From the NCBI RefSeq assembly GCF_003012935.1, contig NZ_PUDR01000009.1:208676-250872 (forward strand): a DNA stretch of 42,197 nucleotides, in the 5' to 3' direction. A program made the position numbers and the translations under genes. The DNA comes from Pannonibacter carbonis (GTDB lineage: Bacteria; Pseudomonadota; Alphaproteobacteria; Rhizobiales; Stappiaceae). The notes beneath the pieces are model-generated. The model worked only from the letters and a program-made list of their open reading frames with translations, ran no database searches and was not told where the DNA came from. Below, one piece after another: positions 1 through 6,764 of this stretch (positions within the stretch are counted from its first letter, which is position 1; each line of letters begins with the position of its first letter).

Positions 1-61
1 AATTTCCCCGGGGTCCGCCTATTTTCCCGGTAATGGGGGGGGGTGGCGGGCGGGGGGGGGG

Positions 62-103
62 GCGGTCGCCCGCCCTGCGCGGCTGCGCGAGGCGGGCGAC
101 CGC
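62..103. terminator. GC-rich hairpin just after the thiolase gene
   Basis: A perfect 13-bp inverted repeat (62-74 with 91-103) encloses a 16-nt loop and lies 8 bp beyond the thiolase stop codon, so it is well placed to end that minus-strand transcript. There is no T-run after it; on the minus strand a C-rich stretch follows. It may work as a weak terminator or as a 3'-end stabiliser. The adjoining plus-strand G-run (about 37-62) is low complexity and sits at the window edge. Confidence 0.45.
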
Positions 104-111
104 GGAGGTCC

Positions 112-1278
112 TTACTTCATCGCCTGCAGGATCGAGACATAGTTGGCGACGGCCGCGCCGCCCATGTTGAAGATGCCGCCGATGGAAGCGTCCTTCACCT
201 GGATGCCGCCGGCTTCGCCGGTCAGCTGCATGGCGGTCAGGACATGCATCGACACGCCGGTGGCGCCGATCGGATGGCCCTTGGCCTTCAGGCCGCCGGA
301 GGGGTTGACCGGCAGCTTGCCGTCCATCTCGGTCCAGCCTTCCAGGATGGCGCGGGCGCCTTCGCCTTCCTTCACCAGACCCATGGCTTCGTACTCGATC
401 AGCTCGGCGATGGTGAAGCAGTCATGCGTCTCGACGAAGGAGAGATCATCCAGCGACAGCCGGGCATTGGCCAGCGCCTTGCCCCAGGCGGTCTGGCAGC
501 CTTCAAACTTCAGGATGTCGCGCTTCGACATCGGCAGGAAGTCCTGCACATGCGCCATGGCGCGGAAGGCAACGGCCTTCTTCAGCCCAAGCGCGGTGGC
601 CGGATCGGTCAGCACCAGCGCCGCCGCCCCGTCGGAGACCAGCGAGCAGTCCGTGCGCTTCAGCGGGCCGGCGACGAAGGGGTTCTTGTCGCTTTCCTGA
701 CGGCAGAACTCGAAGCCGAAGTCCTTGCGCATCTGGGCGTAAGGGTTGTTGACGCCGTTCCGGTGGTTCTTGGCCGCAATCTTCGCCAGCGCGTCGGACT
801 GGTCGCCGTGGCGCTGGAAATAGGCATCGGCGATCTTGCCGAACACGCCGGCAAAGCCCGCCGGGATGTCGCCCTCTTCCTTGAGATAGGAGGCTTTCAG
901 GAGGTTCTGGCCGATTTCCGGTCCTGGCGTCGTCGTCATCTGCTCGACGCCGACCACGAGCACGAAACGGGCCGAGCCGGTGGCGATGGCGCGCACGCCC
1001 TGGTGCACGGCGGCCGAGCCGGTGGCGCAGGCGTTCTCGACGCGGGTGGCGGGCGTGAAGCGCAGCGCCGGATCAGCCTGCAGCACCAGCGAGGCGGTGA
1101 AGTCCTGCCGCGAGAAGCCGGCATTGAAATGGCCGAGATAGATCTCGCCCACGTCTTGCGGTTCGATGCCGGCGTCGATGATGGCATCCGTCGCTGCCTT
1201 GACGATCATGCTCTCGACAGTCTCTTCGGCATGCTTGCCGAAGGGCAGATGCGCCCAACCCACGATGGCTGCGGTCAT
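112..1278 (-). CDS. Acetyl-CoA acetyltransferase-like thiolase (SCP-x type)
   Basis: A 388-residue thiolase-superfamily enzyme, expected to make or cleave 3-ketoacyl-CoA by Claisen chemistry in the cytosol. The nucleophilic cysteine is C84 in VENACATGSAA. A HDCF motif lies at 285-288 and GHPIGATG at 334-341. The C-terminus reads GGIFNMGG instead of the cysteine-bearing CxGGG of classical thiolases, which places it in the SCP-x/archaeal-type branch; that branch often acts on unusual acyl chains or needs partners. The ATG at 1278 is chosen because AAGGAA lies about 9 nt upstream and the protein then begins with the family's MTAAIVGW-like start; an open extension upstream is not protein-like. 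The gene stands alone. The substrate is not determined, but the CoA-transferase genes at 18.2-19.5 kb fit ketone-body use. Confidence 0.88.
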   Translation of the reverse strand: MTAAIVGWAHLPFGKHAEETVESMIVKAATDAIIDAGIEPQDVGEIYLGHFNAGFSRQDFTASLVLQADPALRFTPATRVENACATGSAAVHQGVRAIATGSARFVLVVGVEQMTTTPGPEIGQNLLKASYLKEEGDIPAGFAGVFGKIADAYFQRHGDQSDALAKIAAKNHRNGVNNPYAQMRKDFGFEFCRQESDKNPFVAGPLKRTDCSLVSDGAAALVLTDPATALGLKKAVAFRAMAHVQDFLPMSKRDILKFEGCQTAWGKALANARLSLDDLSFVETHDCFTIAELIEYEAMGLVKEGEGARAILEGWTEMDGKLPVNPSGGLKAKGHPIGATGVSMHVLTAMQLTGEAGGIQVKDASIGGIFNMGGAAVANYVSILQAMK

Positions 1279-1451
1279 GTTCCGGTTCCTTGTTCTCGGC
1301 TGCCTCTGCCGTTCGTGGCAGGTCACAGCCATGTTCCTCCGACCTTGCGGGATCGTTTCAGCACGGCCCGGCAGCGGCAAGCCCCAAATTGACTTTAACG
1401 TAACATAAGGCGGCGCATGGGGGTGTTTCCAGCCATCGAGGCATCCTCTCT

Positions 1452-1480
1452 TTGGTTGATATTGCGCTGCGGCATATTTT
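1452..1480 (+). promoter_or_regulatory. Sigma-70-like promoter of a candidate small RNA
   Basis: TTGGTT (1452-1457) and TATTTT (1475-1480) are separated by 17 bp, each matching 4 of 6 consensus bases. They point at the hairpin-rich segment ending in the terminator at 1585-1614. This is a prediction from spacing only. Confidence 0.35.
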
Positions 1481-1486
1481 CTCGCG

Positions 1487-1614
1487 ATGCGAGAGTTCAG
1501 GTCATACAGCTGTCACCTGACGCTGCGATAAGGGCGTCGTTGCGGAACAGGTTTTTGTTGTTTCGGTCATTGCAGAAAGTTTCCGAGCCGGGTGGTCTTC
1601 CGCCCGGCTCTTTT
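1487..1614 (+). ncRNA. Candidate small RNA in the thiolase-glycosyltransferase gap
   Basis: The 450-bp gap between divergent genes (1279-1730) holds no convincing protein gene. It does hold a promoter-like pair, a 6-bp stem hairpin (TCAGGT at 1497-1502 with ACCTGA at 1515-1520), and a strong intrinsic terminator at 1585-1614. Upstream, CTCGCGATGCGAG (1481-1493) is another hairpin overlapping the predicted start site. The implied transcript is about 128 nt. I do not recognise the family. Alternatively the terminator could end a leader or stray transcript. Confidence 0.35.
1585..1614 (+). terminator. Rho-independent terminator
   Basis: Stem 1585-1594 pairs with 1601-1610 (GAGCCGGG/CCCGGCTC plus one G-U and one G-C pair), with a 6-nt loop and TTTT at 1611-1614. 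It has the classic form on the plus strand although no protein gene ends just before it, which is why a small RNA is proposed here. Confidence 0.6.
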
Positions 1615-1730
1615 GCTTTCGGACGGCGAGGCGTGAAGCATCTTCCGCCAGCGCCGGATTTTGACTAACAGGGAGGGATACGGCTTTCGCCTTCCGCGAT
1701 CGCTGACAGACCAGACCGGACACCCGACGA

Positions 1731-2522
1731 ATGCCCGCGCGACTGCCTCTCTCCGTCTTCATCATCGCCCGCGACGAGGCTGACCGCATTGCGGACACCA
1801 TTCGCTCTGTGAAGGACTGGGTGGATGAGGTGATTGTCATCGACAGCGGGTCGGTCGATGCGACTGTCGCGGTTGCCGAAGCTGAAGGCGCACGGGTGGT
1901 GTTCAACGCCTGGCCCGGCTACGGCCCGCAGAAGCGCTTCGGCGAGGACCAGTGCCGCAATGACTGGCTGTTCAATCTGGATGCTGACGAAGTGGTGACG
2001 TCCGGGCTTGCGGAGGAGATCCAGGCTTTGATGGGCGCGGGCGGCCATCTGGGGGCCGATGGCTGGCGGGTGATGATCCGTGATGTCTATGCCCACGAGG
2101 ACGAACCGGCATCCTGGGCGTATGGATATCACCAGATCCGCCTCTATGACCGGCGCAAGGGCAGGTTCTCGGCGTCCACCGTGCATGACACGGTGCGCCC
2201 GGAGCCCGGTGCGCGGTTGGCGGATCTCAAGGGCGTTGTCGCGCACCACTCGATCCGCTCGCTGACATTTCAGGTCGAGAAGTACAATCGCTACTCGACG
2301 ATGCAGGTCAACGACATGCGCGCCCGCAGCCGGTCATTGCCGCGCTGGCGCCTCGTCACCGAGTTTCCCTTTGCCTTCCTGAAGGCCTATGTGGCGCGCA
2401 AATACGTGCGGTATGGCTGGTGGGGGCTGATCCTTTCGGTCAACTACGCCCACGCGCGCTTCCTGCGCGTGGCCAAGGCCTATGAGGCCGATCTGGTCGA
2501 CAGGCACAAGCCGGACCGCTGA
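1731..2522 (+). CDS. Family 2 glycosyltransferase, LPS-core (WaaE/KdtX-like)
   Basis: A 263-residue GT-A fold glycosyltransferase of family 2. The N-terminus has SVFIIARDEADRI, the nucleotide-binding strand VIVIDSGSVDAT (35-46) and the metal-binding DAD at 84-86 within FNLDADEVV. The NxDADE context and the basic, aromatic C-terminus (KYVRYGWWG) resemble WaaE/KdtX/LgtF enzymes that add glucose to the heptose of LPS inner core at the cytoplasmic face. Donor and acceptor are inferred from the family only. The ATG at 1731 has no strong ribosome-binding site, so the start is less certain. It converges on the HD-GYP-like gene with only 9 bp between stop codons. Confidence 0.82.
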   Translation: MPARLPLSVFIIARDEADRIADTIRSVKDWVDEVIVIDSGSVDATVAVAEAEGARVVFNAWPGYGPQKRFGEDQCRNDWLFNLDADEVVTSGLAEEIQALMGAGGHLGADGWRVMIRDVYAHEDEPASWAYGYHQIRLYDRRKGRFSASTVHDTVRPEPGARLADLKGVVAHHSIRSLTFQVEKYNRYSTMQVNDMRARSRSLPRWRLVTEFPFAFLKAYVARKYVRYGWWGLILSVNYAHARFLRVAKAYEADLVDRHKPDR

Positions 2523-2531
2523 GGCGCGCCG

Positions 2532-3722
2532 TTAGGCGGGCACCGCTTCCGCCTTCTGCTCGATGCGGCGGACCCGGATCGGCTGGCGCAGACCGGACAG
2601 GCGATCGAACTGCCAGAGCCGCTTGATCGTCGTTTCGGTCAGCTGGTGTCCGCGCGACAGTACGAGTTCGTGCGAGCCGTCGGTCAGAATGTCATCGACG
2701 AGCACATCCCCCGGATGTAGCACCCTGATATGGCAGGACACGATCTGGACCGACTGCGACTTGTCGATTTCTTCTGCAAGCAGTGTCTCGCGCACAATAC
2801 CAAGCAGTTTTGGATCATATTGCTTGCGGTTGATGTTGAGCGCTTCGAAAGCCGCCAGGTCCAGACCGCTGTCCGGGCTGGCGTACCAGAGATCGGTTAG
2901 AAGCTTCAGGATCCGCGAGTTCAGCGGAATGTCCTTGCCGATGGGACCGTCTGACGGAAAGCCGGAGCCGTCATAGCCGCGGTTGGCATAGTAGAGGACC
3001 TCGGCAATTCGTTCGAACTGGGGAATGTTGCGTAGCAAATCACGGGTCTGCTCCGGTGCACGCGACAGCATTTCACGCTGCTGGTCTGTCAGCGACTTGG
3101 CGGAGCGATAGCGCGAAAGGATGTCCTTGGGAAGCAGTGCCTCGCCGAGGGGCGAGAACATCATCGCCATCTCGAGTTCCCAGGTCTTCTTGATCCCCAG
3201 GGCCTTCGCCACCTTCATCGCCCACTGGCGCATCACGGTCGTCTTGCGGAATGCGTCGCCATGAAACAGCGAGAGCATTTCGATCAGGATTTTCACAGAG
3301 CCGGCAAGGGTCTTTTCAAGCAGAGCCCGTTCCTTGATGACGCGAGTATGATGCGTGAGGCCATTGCGTATGGCTGCTTCCATCTCCTCGATTGCACAAG
3401 GCTTGTTCAGATACATAAGGACACTGGCATCGTTCACGGCGCGCTTGGCAACCTCGATTGTCCTGTCATTGGTCAGGAGGATGCGCGACGCAGCTGGAAC
3501 TGTCTCGATCAGCCCCTTCAGGAACTCGATGCCATCTACCCCCGGCAGATGGAGGGACGCGATCACGACCGCGACTTGCGGATTGCTGTCCAGGAAGATT
3601 GAGGCTTCCAGTGCGCTTGCAGAGGTGGCGATCTTATATTTTTGTCCAAGCAGCTGCTGGAAGCTTGCCGTTACCTTGGCATCGCCGTCCACAACGAGGA
3701 TCTGGTTTGACACATCCTGCAT
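2532..3722 (-). CDS. Degenerate receiver + HD-GYP-like protein
   Basis: A 396-residue protein laid out like a response-regulator c-di-GMP phosphodiesterase. Residues 6-122 form a receiver fold: ILVVDGD at 8-14, T84 and K107 are present, but the phospho-acceptor is S56 (IASLHLPG) instead of Asp. Residues about 145-330 resemble HD-GYP, with NRGYDGSGFPSDG (248-259) matching the GYP segment, yet the metal-binding His-Asp is FSPLGE (189-194). Residues about 328-388 match the PGDVLVDDI...SRGHQLT tail seen in this family. It is therefore probably neither phosphorylated nor a phosphodiesterase, and may be a c-di-GMP sensor or scaffold (inference). AAAGGAG lies 8 nt before the ATG. Confidence 0.8.
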   Translation of the reverse strand: MQDVSNQILVVDGDAKVTASFQQLLGQKYKIATSASALEASIFLDSNPQVAVVIASLHLPGVDGIEFLKGLIETVPAASRILLTNDRTIEVAKRAVNDASVLMYLNKPCAIEEMEAAIRNGLTHHTRVIKERALLEKTLAGSVKILIEMLSLFHGDAFRKTTVMRQWAMKVAKALGIKKTWELEMAMMFSPLGEALLPKDILSRYRSAKSLTDQQREMLSRAPEQTRDLLRNIPQFERIAEVLYYANRGYDGSGFPSDGPIGKDIPLNSRILKLLTDLWYASPDSGLDLAAFEALNINRKQYDPKLLGIVRETLLAEEIDKSQSVQIVSCHIRVLHPGDVLVDDILTDGSHELVLSRGHQLTETTIKRLWQFDRLSGLRQPIRVRRIEQKAEAVPA

Positions 3723-4022
3723 CTTCGATGCTCCTTTCGTGCCACCCTCTTGCCAAGAGGCCAGATTAAAGTTACGTACTCTGGCGTTCTATTTCGGCAA
3801 ACTAGTAATCTGACGTAGGATAAAAAGAGGCTACAATTGCTAATAAATGATTTTTTCGTTTTCATTTTCAGCAGTAAGCTTTCCTGAGTATTGGTTTGTT
3901 CGCTAAAAATTTAATTCCTGGTCGAATGTGCGGCCTTCTCGCTTGTTCCACTAAGACCTCGGAGTTGCGTCGCTTCCTGCGAAAGGGCACAACAGCACCT
4001 TCTCGTGATCAGGAAGCCATCA
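3723..4022. other. Divergent promoter region, AT-rich
   Basis: These 300 bp separate the divergent HD-GYP-like and flavoprotein genes. The segment 3765-3920 is clearly AT-rich against the GC-rich surroundings, as expected for promoters of both genes. I see no clear operator and no small gene here. Confidence 0.4.
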
Positions 4023-5279
4023 ATGCCCCAAGACGCCATGCTGTCGGCTGCCGCCGCTGAACCCGTCGATGCTCTCATCATCGGCGCCGGACCGGCTGGC
4101 CTCATCGCAGCAGATCATCTGTCGGCGGCTGGTCATGCCGTGACCATTGTCGACCGGATGCCGTCGCCGGCACGCAAGTTCCTGCTGGCCGGGCGGGGCG
4201 GGCTCAATCTCACCCATTCCGAGCCGATTGATGCGTTCATGACGCGCTATGGGTTAGCCGCTGCACATCTGGAGCCGGCAATCCGCGCCTTTGATCCCGA
4301 GGCGTTGCAGGCCTATGCGGCCGGGCTTGGGCAGGAAACTTTCATCGGCAGCAGCGGCCGCGTGTTTCCCAAGGCGATGAAGGCCTCGCCGATGCTGCGT
4401 GCGCTGTTGGCGCGACTGGGCGCGCGCGGCGTGCGCCTGGTGTCCCGCGCCGCCTGGGCCGGCTTCGCGGCGCCCGGGGCATCGCGGTTTCATCATCCGG
4501 ACGGCGGCGAAACCGTCATAGCTGCCCGTGTCACGTTGCTGGCGCTGGGCGGTGCCAGCTGGCCCCGGCTGGGTGGAACCGGCGACTGGCTGGCGCCTCT
4601 TGCTGCCGAGGGCGTCGAGACCCAACCCTTGCGTCCGTCAAACTGTGGTTTCGTCGTGCCCTGGTCGGCCATGTTTGCCGATAAGTTTGCCGGAACACCG
4701 CTGAAGCGGATTGCTGTCCGCCATGGCACGATGAGCCTGCGCGGCGAAGCGATGCTCAGCCGGACGGGCATCGAGGGCGGAGCGATCTATGCCCTGTCAT
4801 CGGCCTTGCGGGACACGCTGGAACGGGACGGGTCGGCGACCCTTTATATCGATCTGCGCCCGGACGTGGATACAACGACACTGGCTGCAAAGCTGGACCG
4901 GCCACAGGGCAAGCAATCGCGCTCGACTTTTCTGCGCAAGGCGCTCGGGCTTGCGCCGGTGGAAATTGCGCTGCTGCGCGAATGCGCAGCTGACGCCGTC
5001 AGCCCGGCTGATATTGCAGCCCGGATCAAGGCGCTTCCGATCACGGCCACGGCGACAGCCGGAATGGAACGGGCGATTTCCAGCGCGGGCGGCGTTGACT
5101 GGTCGGCGCTTGGCGCAGACTTTTCACTGACCGCTCGTCCGGACGTGTTCGTGGCCGGCGAGATGATTGACTGGGAGGCCCCGACCGGCGGCTATTTGCT
5201 GCAGGCCTGCTTTGCCACGGGGCTGGCCGCCGCGCGCGGCATGGACGCCCGGCTCAAGTCGGGAGAGGCCGAGGCATGA
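4023..5279 (+). CDS. NAD(P)/FAD-dependent oxidoreductase (PP_4765/HI0933-like flavoprotein)
   Basis: A 418-residue flavoprotein with an N-terminal Rossmann dinucleotide motif GAGPAG (21-26), followed by VTIVDRMPSPARKFLLAGRG, which is diagnostic for the HI0933/TIGR03862-type family (relatives include BaiN/YhiN). The C-terminus has VFVAGEMIDWEAPTGGYLLQ, the second FAD-contact segment. The function of this subfamily is not established; a cytosolic flavin oxidoreductase is as far as the sequence goes. The ATG at 4023 is preferred over GTG at 4005 because AGGAAG (4011-4016) sits 6 nt upstream of it. Its stop overlaps the next start by 4 bp (ATGA), so the two genes are translationally coupled. Confidence 0.82.
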   Translation: MPQDAMLSAAAAEPVDALIIGAGPAGLIAADHLSAAGHAVTIVDRMPSPARKFLLAGRGGLNLTHSEPIDAFMTRYGLAAAHLEPAIRAFDPEALQAYAAGLGQETFIGSSGRVFPKAMKASPMLRALLARLGARGVRLVSRAAWAGFAAPGASRFHHPDGGETVIAARVTLLALGGASWPRLGGTGDWLAPLAAEGVETQPLRPSNCGFVVPWSAMFADKFAGTPLKRIAVRHGTMSLRGEAMLSRTGIEGGAIYALSSALRDTLERDGSATLYIDLRPDVDTTTLAAKLDRPQGKQSRSTFLRKALGLAPVEIALLRECAADAVSPADIAARIKALPITATATAGMERAISSAGGVDWSALGADFSLTARPDVFVAGEMIDWEAPTGGYLLQACFATGLAAARGMDARLKSGEAEA

Positions 5280-5728
5280 CCGTTCTCTACATCGACGCAG
5301 ACGCCTGTCCGGTGAAGGAAGAAGCCGCAAGGGTCGGCGTGCGGCATGGCCTGCGCATTGTCTTTGTCTCCAATTCCTGGATGCGGCTGCCGGATGAGCC
5401 CGGCGTCGAACGCGTGATCGTTCCCGGCGGCCTCGATCAGGCTGATGACTGGATCGCTGAAGCTGTTGTGCCGGGCGATGTGGTGGTGACCAGCGACGTT
5501 CCGCTGGCCGCACGCTGCGTCAAGGCTGGCGCGGATGTGCTCGGTTCGACAGGCAGGCCGTTTCACGATGTCGGCATGGCGTTGGCCATGCGCGATCTGA
5601 AGACGCAATTGCGCGAGGCCGGCGAGATCCGCGAGAGCGGCCCTGCCTTCTCCAAGCTCGACCGCTCGCGCTTCCTGCAGGCTCTCGAAAGCATGATCCG
5701 AAACGCGAAGCGCAAGTCGGCAGGATAA
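5276..5728 (+). CDS. yaiI: YaiI/YqxD family protein (DUF188/UPF0178)
   Basis: A 150-residue member of the UPF0178 family. It opens with LYIDADACPVKEEAAR and contains FVSNSW, VTSDVPLAARC and TGRPF, all hallmark segments; the DADACP and SDVPLA acidic residues suggest a PIN-like metal site. The family has no established reaction, although a nuclease role has been proposed on fold grounds. It overlaps the flavoprotein stop by 4 bp and is followed by a hairpin at 5758-5785. Length is normal for the family. Confidence 0.88.
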   Translation: MTVLYIDADACPVKEEAARVGVRHGLRIVFVSNSWMRLPDEPGVERVIVPGGLDQADDWIAEAVVPGDVVVTSDVPLAARCVKAGADVLGSTGRPFHDVGMALAMRDLKTQLREAGEIRESGPAFSKLDRSRFLQALESMIRNAKRKSAG

Positions 5729-5757
5729 CTCTGAGACACACAGGTCCGTCACAGCTG

Positions 5758-5785
5758 AAGGCCCCGCCGGTGAGGGCGAGGCCTT
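5758..5785. terminator. Bidirectional hairpin between converging genes
   Basis: An 11-bp stem (5758-5768 with 5775-5785, one G-U pair in the minus-strand transcript) with a 6-nt loop lies between yaiI (+) and the BA14K-like gene (-). AAGG/CCTT ends give short A and T flanks in both directions, but no long T-run. Confidence 0.5.
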
Positions 5786-5901
5786 TCGGTGGCGGTTCGG
5801 CCGCCTGGGCTGTGGTTCGGAACTTTAAAACCGGTCCCGGTTGCTGAAAAGACGCATTGAAACGCTTGCTGAAAATGTCTGCTTGAAAGGGTTTGCGCCC
5901 G

Positions 5902-6267
5902 TTACTGGCAGAAGACGTGGCGGCCGCTGTGGGTGCGGAAGTAACCGGTGCGCGGATCGAACGAGCGATAACGCGAGCTGCAGTAACGGTACCATTCCGG
6001 GGTCCACGGAGCCGGGCGGTAGTAGACCGGCGCCGGAGCGACGTAGCCGGGAGCCGGGGCCATGTACATCGGTGCCGGAGCAGCATAGGACGGGGCGGCG
6101 AGCGCGGAGCCGATCACGGCCCCGGCAATCAGGCCGCCGGCAACGGCGGCGCCCGTGCCCCAGCCATGATGGCGGCGATGGCCAGCTTCGGCGGATCCTG
6201 CAGCAACGACCAGGAGGCCGGCTGTGAGGGTCAGGGCGGCGGCTGTCTTCATCATAGTATTCGACAT
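5902..6267 (-). CDS. BA14K-like exported protein
   Basis: A 121-residue secreted or membrane-anchored protein. Residues 1-28 are a signal peptide (TAAALTLTAGLLVVAAGSAEA). A His/Arg patch and a glycine/alanine-rich stretch with GxxxG spacing (about 37-57) follow, then a proline/alanine/tyrosine low-complexity linker (PAPMYMAPAPGYVAPAP). The C-terminal WYRYCSSRYRSFDPRTGYF with C96 and C120 is the BA14K signature of Brucella and relatives, an immunoreactive lectin-like family. Role here is unknown; envelope-associated is inferred. AAGGAA lies 7 nt before the ATG at 6267. It is flanked upstream by about 500 bp without a gene. Confidence 0.78.
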   Translation of the reverse strand: MSNTMMKTAAALTLTAGLLVVAAGSAEAGHRRHHGWGTGAAVAGGLIAGAVIGSALAAPSYAAPAPMYMAPAPGYVAPAPVYYRPAPWTPEWYRYCSSRYRSFDPRTGYFRTHSGRHVFCQ

Positions 6268-6443
6268 GATGCTGTTCCTTCTGCTTGACTGTTCATCCGA
6301 CTGGTCTTGCGAGGAGAGGCCTTCGCCTGTGTTTTCGTTTCCTCGTTTCGATGTGACCTAAGGTAACAGTTTCCCGAATTGCAGATGTGACTCCTGTCAC
6401 GATCTGACGGCTTTTGCAGAAGGTGGGTGAATTGCAAAAATGT

Positions 6444-6465
6444 CCCCGCCAGAAGCCCAGCGGGG
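6444..6465. repeat. Terminator-like hairpin, near-copy of 6706-6728
   Basis: CCCCGC (6444-6449) pairs with GCGGGG (6460-6465). The whole hairpin, including its AGAA-containing loop, nearly matches the aminotransferase terminator at 6704-6729 with only about three changes. The two copies flank the palindromic element as direct repeats about 260 bp apart. Confidence 0.5.
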
Positions 6466-6511
6466 TGCCAGGCTGTCGGCCGTTGTCATGGCGGCGGTGA
6501 ACTTGTTCCGT

Positions 6512-6678
6512 GTCGCCCCGGGCGCAGCGAAGCGAAGACCCGGGGTCTACTCATTCGCAGAGCGACCGTCGTGTCCGATGATTTGGAAGCTGCTCGCAAA
6601 AGAGCCGGCATATCGAATGGAAGCAGAGGCTCTGCAAGCGAGTAGGCCCCGGCTCGCGCTTCGCTTGGCCGGGGTGAC
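6512..6678. repeat. Palindromic repeat element, ~50-bp arms
   Basis: Arms 6512-6562 and 6630-6678 are imperfect inverted repeats (roughly 40 of 50 positions pair) around a 67-bp centre. The arms contain CCCCGGG and GCGAAGCG blocks, a style common in dispersed intergenic repeats of Hyphomicrobiales. No open frame spans it, so it is a non-autonomous element or structured RNA-forming repeat rather than an IS. No target duplication is obvious at its immediate ends. Confidence 0.6.
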
Positions 6679-6703
6679 GCCGAGGGGATCGTCAGCAAAA
6701 GGA

Positions 6704-6729
6704 AACCCCGCCAGAAATCCGGCGGGGTT
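6704..6729 (-). terminator. Terminator of the aminotransferase gene
   Basis: AACCCCGCC (6704-6712) pairs perfectly with GGCGGGGTT (6721-6729) around an 8-nt loop. On the minus strand the stem is followed by TCCTTTT. It lies 35 bp after the aminotransferase stop. Confidence 0.7.
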
Positions 6730-6764
6730 GATATTTTAAAGTCTTTCGGCGATCTACGCCGGTC

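Larger units (their letters stand above)
6268..6764. other. Intergenic stretch with repeat element, no gene
   Basis: About 500 bp between the BA14K-like gene and the end of the aminotransferase gene. The part next to 6267 (6290-6430) is relatively AT-rich and should hold the BA14K promoter. The remainder holds the palindromic element and two related hairpins listed separately. The short open frames here lack ribosome-binding sites and follow the repeat arms. Confidence 0.5.

Noticed and set aside
37-62. G-rich run at the window start as a functional element
   Set aside because: A simple G-run at the very edge could be sequence or assembly noise; it has no context to support a role.
43-1392. 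Long open frame opposite the thiolase gene
   Set aside because: It mirrors the thiolase in GC-rich codons, has low-complexity glycine/arginine sequence and no family motif; the thiolase frame has all catalytic residues.
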